A DNA stretch of 64,000 nt. It comes from Burkholderiales bacterium. Its GTDB lineage: Bacteria > Pseudomonadota > Gammaproteobacteria > Burkholderiales > Burkholderiaceae_C. The translations under genes and the position numbers were made by a program. Shown here piece after piece: positions 58,150-64,000 of the stretch; the first letter of the stretch is position 1, and each line of letters begins with the position of its first letter. The notes under the pieces were generated by a model. That model did no database searches and had not been told where the DNA came from. It saw only the letters and a program-made list of their open reading frames with translations. The stretch is taken from contig JAFKGE010000023.1 in the NCBI GenBank assembly GCA_017307865.1, forward strand, positions 50,533 to 114,532, in the 5' to 3' direction.

Positions 58150-60246
58150 GTGAATTCACCCCTCCCGCTGGAACATGCCGTGCTGGCCGCCTTCGAGCCC
58201 GAAGGCCCGGTGGCCCGCGCCGCGGCCGGCTTTGCCCCGCGCGCCGGCCAGCTGCGCATGGCCACGGCGGTGGCGCGCACCGTGGCGCAGGGCGGCGTGC
58301 TGGTGGCCGAGGCCGCCACCGGCGTGGGCAAGACCTTCGCCTACCTGGTGCCGGCCCTGCTGTCGGGCGAGCGCGTGCTGCTGTCGACGGCCACCAAGGC
58401 GCTGCAGGATCAATTGCATGGGCGCGACCTGCCGCTGCTGACGCTTGCGCTGGGCGTGCCGGTGCGCACCGCCCTGCTCAAGGGGCGCGGCAGCTACCTG
58501 TGCCTGCACCGGCTGGAGCAGGCGTGCCAAAACATCGATTCGCCGGCCCCGCATCTGCGCCACACGCTATCGAAAATAGAGCGTTGGGCGAAGACCACGC
58601 GCACCGGCGATCTGGCCGAGCTGCCCGGCCTGGACGAGCGCTCGCCGTTGATTCCGCTGGTGACCAGCACGCGCGAGAACTGCCTGGGCGCCGACTGCCC
58701 GCAGTTTCGCGCCTGCCACGTCAACCAGGCGCGGCGCGAGGCGCTGGCCGCCGACGTGGTGGTCATCAACCATCACCTGTTCTTTGCCGACCTGGCGATC
58801 CGCGAGTCGGGCATGGCCGAGCTGCTGCCCACGGTGCGCGTGGTGGTGTTCGACGAGGCCCATCAGCTCAACGAGATCGGCATCCAGTTTCTGGGCCAGC
58901 AGCTGGGCACCGGCCAGCTGCTGGACCTGGCGCGCGACCTGCTGGCCGCGGGCCTCAAGCACGCCCGCGGCCAGGCCGACTGGAACGCGCTGGCCGCCGG
59001 CGTGGAGCAGGCCGCGCGCGAGCTGCGCCTGACGGGCGGGCCGGCGCGCGGCAACACCCGCCTGCGCTGGGGCGAGGCCACGCCCGACGGGGTGGATGCC
59101 GCCGCCTGGCAGGCCGCGCTGGCGCGCGTGGGCGCGGCGCTGACCGCCGCCGCCGACGCGCTGGCGGCGGTGGAAGAGCAAAGCCCGGACCTGCGGCGCC
59201 TGCACGAGCGCGTGGCGCTGCTGGGCGAGCGCGCGGCGCATTTCCAGGCGCCCGGCGATCCGGCCCTGGTGCGCTGGGTGGACGTGGGCGCCGCCCTGCG
59301 CCTGCGCGAATCGCCGCTGGACATTGCCGAGGCGGTGCACACGCGGCTGCTCGGCGAAGCTCAGGCCGAACGCGACGCCGAAACACCCGTGCAGCCCGAG
59401 CCGCGGCCCGACGCCCAGGAGCGCGCGCGGGCCTGGGTCTTCACCTCGGCCACCCTGGGCGACGACGCGCGCCTGACCTGGTTCACCCAGCCCTGCGGGC
59501 TGGAGCAGGCCGACATCCTGCGCGTGGACAGCCCCTTCGACTATGCGCGACAGGCCGCGCTCTACGTGCCCGCGCAGGGCGCGCGGCCGGGCGATGCGGC
59601 GCATTCGCTGCAGGTGGCGCGGCTGGCCGGCGACGGCGCCGAGCGGCTGGGCGGGCGTACCCTGGTGCTGACCACCACGCTGCGCGCGCTGCGCGACATC
59701 GGCGAGGCCTTGCGCCAGCGCTTCGACGCGGCCAGCGGCATCGAGGTGCTGGTGCAGGGCAGCCTGCCCAAGCGCGAGCTGATGGCGCGCTTTCGCCAGG
59801 CCGGCGCACCGGGCCGGCCCGGCTGCGTGCTGGTCGGCTCCAGCTCGTTCTGGGAAGGGGTGGACCTGCCGGGCGACGCGCTGCAGCTGGTGGTGATCGA
59901 CAAGCTGCCGTTTCCGCCGCCGGGCGATCCGCTGGTCGAGGCGCGCTGCCGCCGCATCGAGGCGGCGGGGCGCAGCGCGTTTTCAAGCTACTCGCTGCCC
60001 GAGGCGGCGGTGGCGCTCAAGCAGGGCGCCGGGCGGCTGATTCGCAGCGAAAGCGACCACGGCGTGCTGGCGATCTGCGATCCGCGCCTGGCCAGCATGG
60101 GCTACGGGCGCCGGCTGCTGGCCGCGCTGCCGCCGATGCGGCGGCTGATGGGACGGGAGGCCTTCGACGCCGCGCTGGATGAACTGGCGGCCGGCGATGC
60201 CACCGCCGCGGCGCAAAACGCACTGCTGGAGGAGCCGCCGTTCTGA
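58150..60246 (+). CDS. DinG/YoaA-type ATP-dependent DNA helicase
   Basis: About 698 residues, superfamily 2 XPD-like helicase. Motif I is AEAATGVGKTFAYLVPAL and motif II VVFDEAHQL. Four cysteines likely bind a 4Fe-4S cluster (SYLCLH, ENCLGADC, RACHVN). C-terminal motifs are VLVGSSSFWEGVDLPGDAL and LKQGAGRLIRSESDHG. The start is probably GTG at 58150 (MNSPLPLEH); TTG at 58135 is the other choice and neither has a strong ribosome site. YoaA/DinG enzymes unwind R-loops and damaged forks. Confidence 0.9.
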   Translation: MNSPLPLEHAVLAAFEPEGPVARAAAGFAPRAGQLRMATAVARTVAQGGVLVAEAATGVGKTFAYLVPALLSGERVLLSTATKALQDQLHGRDLPLLTLALGVPVRTALLKGRGSYLCLHRLEQACQNIDSPAPHLRHTLSKIERWAKTTRTGDLAELPGLDERSPLIPLVTSTRENCLGADCPQFRACHVNQARREALAADVVVINHHLFFADLAIRESGMAELLPTVRVVVFDEAHQLNEIGIQFLGQQLGTGQLLDLARDLLAAGLKHARGQADWNALAAGVEQAARELRLTGGPARGNTRLRWGEATPDGVDAAAWQAALARVGAALTAAADALAAVEEQSPDLRRLHERVALLGERAAHFQAPGDPALVRWVDVGAALRLRESPLDIAEAVHTRLLGEAQAERDAETPVQPEPRPDAQERARAWVFTSATLGDDARLTWFTQPCGLEQADILRVDSPFDYARQAALYVPAQGARPGDAAHSLQVARLAGDGAERLGGRTLVLTTTLRALRDIGEALRQRFDAASGIEVLVQGSLPKRELMARFRQAGAPGRPGCVLVGSSSFWEGVDLPGDALQLVVIDKLPFPPPGDPLVEARCRRIEAAGRSAFSSYSLPEAAVALKQGAGRLIRSESDHGVLAICDPRLASMGYGRRLLAALPPMRRLMGREAFDAALDELAAGDATAAAQNALLEEPPF

Positions 60247-60262
60247 CGGCTTCAGCGCCCGA

Positions 60263-61066
60263 CTACCACAGCTGCCACCAGGGCTTGTTGTCGCCCTGAA
60301 AACCGCGCGCCAAGTAGGTGCTGTGCGGGTAGTTCTGCTCCAGCACGCGCTTGGCGTCGTCGCTGAGCTGGGTCATGCCCAGCTTGTCGTAGGAGCGCAC
60401 CAGGATGTAGAGCGCCTCTTCCAGTGCGGGGGCGTCGCGGTAGTCCTTGATGGCCTGCTGCGCGCGGCTGACGGCCGCCACGTAGGCGCCGCGCTGGTAG
60501 TAGTAGCGCGCCACGTGCACCTCGTACTGCGCCAGCGCATTGACGGTGTAGCGCATGCGCGCCTTGGCGTCGGGCGTGTAGCGCGAATCCGGGAAGCGCT
60601 TGACCAGTTCGTCGAAGGACTCGAAGGCCTGCTTGGCGGCCTTCTGGTCGCGCTCGGACAGGTCCTGGCGCGACAGGAAGGAGAACAGCCCCAACTCGTC
60701 GTTGAAGTTGATGACGCCCTTGAGGTACAGCGCGTAGTCGATCGCCGGGCTGGCCGGGTGCAGGCGCATGAAGCGGTCCAGCGTGGCGATGGCCTCGGCC
60801 TTTTGCCCATCCTTGAACTGCGAATAGGCCTTGTCCAGCTGCGCCTGCTGCGCCAGCGGCGTGCCGGCGGCGCGGCCTTCCAGGGTCTCGAACAGCGGCA
60901 CCGCCTTGTCATAGGCGCCGTGGTCGAGCTCGTCCTTGGCCTCGGCGTAGATGCGGTTGGGACTCCAGCCCGCGGTCTTGTCGACGGGCTTGGACGCGCA
61001 GGCCGCCAGCAGGCTGGCTGCCATCACGGCTGCTGCCGTCGCCGCCGATAATCGGGCACGTTGCAT
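60263..61066 (-). CDS. bamD: Outer-membrane protein assembly factor BamD
   Basis: 267 residues, lipoprotein with signal and lipobox LLAAC (MAASLLAACASKP). Five TPR-like repeats follow (PNRIYAEAKDELDHGAYDKA, QLDKAYSQFKDGQKAEAIAT, AFESFDELVKRFPDSRYTPD). BamD is the essential lipoprotein of the Bam complex with BamA. The start at 61066 (MQRARLS) precedes a hydrophobic signal; an upstream in-frame start adds only three residues. It is divergent from rluD. Confidence 0.95.
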   Translation of the reverse strand: MQRARLSAATAAAVMAASLLAACASKPVDKTAGWSPNRIYAEAKDELDHGAYDKAVPLFETLEGRAAGTPLAQQAQLDKAYSQFKDGQKAEAIATLDRFMRLHPASPAIDYALYLKGVINFNDELGLFSFLSRQDLSERDQKAAKQAFESFDELVKRFPDSRYTPDAKARMRYTVNALAQYEVHVARYYYQRGAYVAAVSRAQQAIKDYRDAPALEEALYILVRSYDKLGMTQLSDDAKRVLEQNYPHSTYLARGFQGDNKPWWQLW

Positions 61067-61080
61067 TGCGGGCAATCCTG

Positions 61081-62103
61081 TTGAGTCAAGCTCCTTCGAT
61101 TATATCGGCCACCCCCCTTGCGGACGGCCCGGAAACCGGCGCCGAGGACGAGGCCGGCGAGCCCGGCGCCGAGCAGGAAACGCGCAGCCTGACGGTGCCG
61201 GCCGACGGCCACGGCCAGCGGCTCGACCGCGTGCTGGCGGCGCAGCTGCCCGAGTTCTCGCGCAGCTACCTGCAGCAGCTGGTGGGCGCCGGCGCGCTGC
61301 GCCTGAACGGCGCGCCGGTGGCCAAGCCGGCGCACAAGCTGCGCGCCGGCGACGTACTCGCCATCGAGCTGCGCCCGACGCCGATGAGCCAGGCCTTCGT
61401 GCCACAGGCCATGGACCTGGTCGTGCCCTACCAGGACGAGCACCTGGCCATCATCGACAAGCCCGCCGGCCTGGTGGTGCACCCCGCGCCCGGCCACTGG
61501 AGCGGCACCTTGCTGAACGCCCTGCTGGCGCGGGACGAGCGGGCGAGCCAGTTGCCACGCGCCGGCATCGTGCACCGGCTGGACAAGGACACCAGCGGCC
61601 TGATGGTGGTGGCGCGCACGCGCGCCGCCATGGACGCGCTGGTGGCGCAGATCGGCGCGCGCCAGGTGCACCGCGAATACCTGGCGCTGGCGCACCGGCC
61701 TTGGCAGGGGCCGCCCGCGCGCGAGATCGACGCCCCGATCGGGCGCGATCCGCGCAACCGCCTGCGCATGGCCGTGGTCGACTTGGCGCGCCACCCCGGC
61801 AAGACGGCGCAGACGCGCTGCGAATGGCTGGCCAACGCCGAGGCCGGCTGCCTGCTGCGCTGCCTGCTGCGCACCGGCCGCACACACCAGATTCGCGTGC
61901 ACCTGGCACACCTGGGCCACCCGCTGGTGGGCGACGCGCTGTACGGCGGCGCGCCGGCGGCCGGCCTGACGCGCCAGGCCCTGCATGCGCGGCGGCTGTC
62001 GCTGGCGCACCCGATCACGGGCGCGCCGCTGGACGTCGTGGCGCCGCTGCCGCCCGATCTGGCGGCGGCGCTGGCGGCCTGGGGCCTTACAATCCCCGCT
62101 TGA
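61081..62103 (+). CDS. rluD: 23S rRNA pseudouridine synthase RluD-like
   Basis: About 340 residues. An S4-like domain (SRSYLQQLVGAGALRLNG, HKLRAGDVLAIEL) is followed by the catalytic domain. The active Asp is in GIVHRLDKDTSGLMVVA, and TGRTHQIRVHLAHLGHPLVGDALYG is also diagnostic. RluD modifies the helix 69 uridines. The start is uncertain: TTG at 61081 or 61066, or GTG at 61194, which begins right at the S4 domain. A TATAT box at about 61100 and the lack of ATG leave this open. The C-terminus is normal. Confidence 0.92.
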   Translation: MSQAPSIISATPLADGPETGAEDEAGEPGAEQETRSLTVPADGHGQRLDRVLAAQLPEFSRSYLQQLVGAGALRLNGAPVAKPAHKLRAGDVLAIELRPTPMSQAFVPQAMDLVVPYQDEHLAIIDKPAGLVVHPAPGHWSGTLLNALLARDERASQLPRAGIVHRLDKDTSGLMVVARTRAAMDALVAQIGARQVHREYLALAHRPWQGPPAREIDAPIGRDPRNRLRMAVVDLARHPGKTAQTRCEWLANAEAGCLLRCLLRTGRTHQIRVHLAHLGHPLVGDALYGGAPAAGLTRQALHARRLSLAHPITGAPLDVVAPLPPDLAAALAAWGLTIPA

Positions 62104-62247
62104 CGACGCGCCAGCCGACCCAGTGGGCTGTCCCGCGTTCCGTTCGACGCCAGCCTGGCGCCCCGCGCGCGCCGGCTCCGTCCCTTCGGGTCTTGCGGCC
62201 CGCACCGCGCGCCCGCCCCGGCGCGCCCTGTCAAAGAGACCCAAGCC

Positions 62248-62967
62248 GTGACTTCCGCGGACGCCAAGCGCATTCTTGAAACCGCCCTGATCTGCGCCCA
62301 GCAGCCCATGCCCCTGCGCGAGTTGCAGGTGCTGTTTGCCGGCGAGCTGGGGCCCGACACCCTCAAGTCACTGCTGCTGGAGCTGCAGGACGACTGGGCG
62401 CTGCGCGGCGTCGAGCTGGTGCCGGTGGCCAGCGGCTGGCGCTTTCAAAGCCGGCCCGAGCTGCGCGAGTACCTCGACCGCCTGCACCCCGAAAAGCCGC
62501 CCAAATACACCCGCGCCACGCTGGAGACCCTGGCCATCATCGCCTACCGCCAGCCCGTCACGCGCGGCGACATGGAAGACATCCGCGGCGTCACCATCAA
62601 CTCGCTGCTGCTCAAGCAGCTCGAAGACCGCGGCTGGGTCGAGGTCATCGGCCACCGCGAGACGGTGGGGCGCCCGGCGCTGTACGCCACCACGCGCCAG
62701 TTTCTCGACGACCTGGGCCTGCAGTCGCTCGACCAGCTGCCCGTGCTGGAAGACGCCGCCGAGCCCGTGCCCGGCATGTTCGAGGCCTTGGCGGACGACG
62801 AGGCGCCGGCCCCGACCGCCGCGCAGGCCGAGGACGCGGCGGCGGCCGCGCCGTCACCCGAGCCTGAGCCGGTGACCGAGGATGAAGCGGCTGCCCCCAC
62901 GGCGGACGCAGACACCGCGCCTGCCGTCGCTGCCGAAGACGACACCGAGGAAAGCCCCACGCCATGA
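62248..62967 (+). CDS. scpB: Segregation and condensation protein ScpB
   Basis: 239 residues. The winged-helix core is [60 protein letters not shown] and [20 protein letters not shown], typical of ScpB. Beyond residue about 175 comes an acidic, Ala/Glu-rich tail longer than in most relatives. ScpB works with ScpA and SMC in chromosome condensation. GTG start at 62248. The stop overlaps the rluB start (ATGA). Confidence 0.95.
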   Translation: MTSADAKRILETALICAQQPMPLRELQVLFAGELGPDTLKSLLLELQDDWALRGVELVPVASGWRFQSRPELREYLDRLHPEKPPKYTRATLETLAIIAYRQPVTRGDMEDIRGVTINSLLLKQLEDRGWVEVIGHRETVGRPALYATTRQFLDDLGLQSLDQLPVLEDAAEPVPGMFEALADDEAPAPTAAQAEDAAAAAPSPEPEPVTEDEAAAPTADADTAPAVAAEDDTEESPTP

Positions 62968-64000
62968 ACCCGCAAGAGCCCCAGCAGCCGCCCGGCGACG
63001 GGCCGGCCGCGCCGCCTCCGGCGCCGGAATTTGAGCCAAATCAGGCTCCAGCCCCCGTCGATCAAGCGCCGTCAGCTATCGAATCAGGAGAACCCGAGAG
63101 TCCGGCGAGCGGCGGCGGCGGGGACGACGCGCCGGTGGCCTTCGACGACCTGGTGTCCGGCCGCTTCGACGCGCAGGCCGACGCGCCCGCCGCGCCGCCC
63201 AAGCGCGTGCTGCTGCCGCAGCCCGAGCAGCCCAAGCTGCACAAGGTGCTGGCGCAGGCCGGCCTGGGTTCGCGGCTGGAGATGGAGCAGCTCATCCTGC
63301 AGGGCCGCATCACGGTCAACAACCAGCCGGCGCACATCGGCCAGCGCGTGCAGTTCGGCGACCAGGTCAAGATCAACGGCAAGCCGATTCGCGTGCGCAT
63401 CGCCCCGCCGCCGGCGCGCGTGCTGGCCTATCACAAGCCGGTGGGCGAGGTGGTCACGCACGACGACCCGGGCAACCGCCCCACGGTGTTTCGCAAGCTG
63501 CCGCGCCTGCCGCAGGGCAAGTGGCAGTCGGTGGGCCGGCTCGACCTGAACACCGAGGGGCTGCTGCTGTTCACCACCTCGGGCGAGCTGGCCAACCGCC
63601 TGATGCACCCGCGCTTCGGCCTGCAGCGCGAATACGCCGTGCGCGTGCTGGGGCCTTTAAGCGACGAGGAAAGGCAGCGCCTGCTGGACGGCGTCCAGCT
63701 CGACGATGGCCTGGCGCAGTTCAGCGCCATCACTGCCGAAGGGCAGGGCGACGGCGCCAACCAGTGGTACCGCGTGACCATCGGCGAGGGCCGCAACCGC
63801 GAGGTGCGCCGCATGATCGAGGCCGTGGGCCACGCCGTCAGCCGCCTGATCCGCATCCGCTACGGCGCCATGCTGCTGCCGCGCGGCCTGCGCCGCGGCC
63901 AGTGGATGGAACTGGGCGAGCGCGACATCCGCGCCCTGGGCGAGGCCTCGGGCACGCCCGAGCACGTGCTGCGCGGCGCGCACGAGCCGCAGCCGGGCCG
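62964..64000 (+). CDS. rluB: 23S rRNA pseudouridine synthase RluB-like, 3' end beyond the window
   Basis: At least 345 residues, continuing past the window edge without a stop. The N-terminus is Pro/Ala-rich (1-85) and low-complexity; residues about 22-42 ([20 protein letters not shown]) are encoded by a dispersed repeat. Then an S4 domain ([40 protein letters not shown]) and the catalytic domain with [20 protein letters not shown] (active Asp) and [20 protein letters not shown]. RluB modifies U2605 of E. coli 23S rRNA. ATG overlaps the scpB stop. Confidence 0.94.
   Translation, partial: MNPQEPQQPPGDGPAAPPPAPEFEPNQAPAPVDQAPSAIESGEPESPASGGGGDDAPVAFDDLVSGRFDAQADAPAAPPKRVLLPQPEQPKLHKVLAQAGLGSRLEMEQLILQGRITVNNQPAHIGQRVQFGDQVKINGKPIRVRIAPPPARVLAYHKPVGEVVTHDDPGNRPTVFRKLPRLPQGKWQSVGRLDLNTEGLLLFTTSGELANRLMHPRFGLQREYAVRVLGPLSDEERQRLLDGVQLDDGLAQFSAITAEGQGDGANQWYRVTIGEGRNREVRRMIEAVGHAVSRLIRIRYGAMLLPRGLRRGQWMELGERDIRALGEASGTPEHVLRGAHEPQPG
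63029..63087 (-). repeat. Dispersed ~60-bp repeat, copy 13, inside rluB
   Basis: On the minus strand it reads CTGATTCGATAGCTGACGGC, GCTTGATCGACGGGGGCTGG, AGCCTGATTTGGCTCAAATT. It is antisense to rluB and translated without interruption as part of its Pro-rich N-terminus. Confidence 0.78.

Overview
The window is a contiguous piece of a GC-rich betaproteobacterial chromosome, most likely from the Comamonadaceae (relatives of Acidovorax, Comamonas, Delftia). The grounds are the tmk-holB-pilZ-tatD and thrS-infC-rpmI-rplT-pheST-ihfA-merR gene orders, the Bug-type periplasmic receptors, a PmdA/PmdB-like protocatechuate 4,5-dioxygenase, and a dense set of short degenerate repeats of a kind I associate with this family. 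No rRNA, tRNA, CRISPR, prophage or insertion sequence was recognised.

Layout. 1-2100: dnaK (5' part, cut by the window edge) and grpE with a sigma-32-type promoter, an FKBP isomerase and an HxlR regulator. 2100-10250 (minus strand): an apparent hydroxycinnamate operon with a crotonase, a feruloyl-CoA-synthetase-like ligase, a thiolase, an SDR dehydrogenase, a hot-dog thioesterase, a Bug receptor, a LivJ-type binding protein and a MarR regulator. 10440-18930 (plus): a second Bug receptor, a DUF1932 dehydrogenase, an AEC carrier, a lipid-anchored hydratase-like protein, an MHS-type transporter, an M20 amidohydrolase, an esterase and a thioesterase-GNAT fusion. 18930-24560: ygfZ, then mltG-tmk-holB-pilZ-tatD-ankyrin gene. 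24560-32750: the translation cluster from thrS to a MerR-type gene. 32870-45750 (minus): an aromatic-catabolic block with a MobA-like FAD hydroxylase, a complete branched-chain-type ABC transporter, the 4,5-cleavage genes ligC, fused ligAB, ligI, ligK, ligJ, and pobA, with a divergent LysR regulator at 45893. 46890-55690: an isochorismatase-like hydrolase, prpE, then odhA-odhB-pspC-like-lpdA. 55750-64000: zapE, a small lipoprotein, a PP2C phosphatase, a DinG-type helicase, bamD, rluD, scpB and rluB (cut by the window edge).

How the genes fit together. The first catabolic operon has every step needed to shorten hydroxycinnamoyl-CoA by beta-oxidation and release the free benzoate. The crotonase keeps both catalytic glutamates of true hydratases, which argues against the vanillin-forming retro-aldol route. 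PobA and the MobA-like hydroxylase would convert 4- and 3-hydroxybenzoate to protocatechuate, and the lig block opens the ring at 4,5 and takes it to pyruvate and oxaloacetate. Vanillate demethylation and a 4-oxalomesaconate tautomerase are not in the window.

The most unusual feature is structural. At least thirteen copies of a ~60-bp degenerate repeat and three of a second GC-rich repeat are scattered through the window, and many lie inside reading frames. They encode segments of Tmk, YgfZ, OdhB, HolB, LivG and RluB, the C-termini of two catabolic enzymes, and the linker that joins LigA to LigB in one fused dioxygenase.
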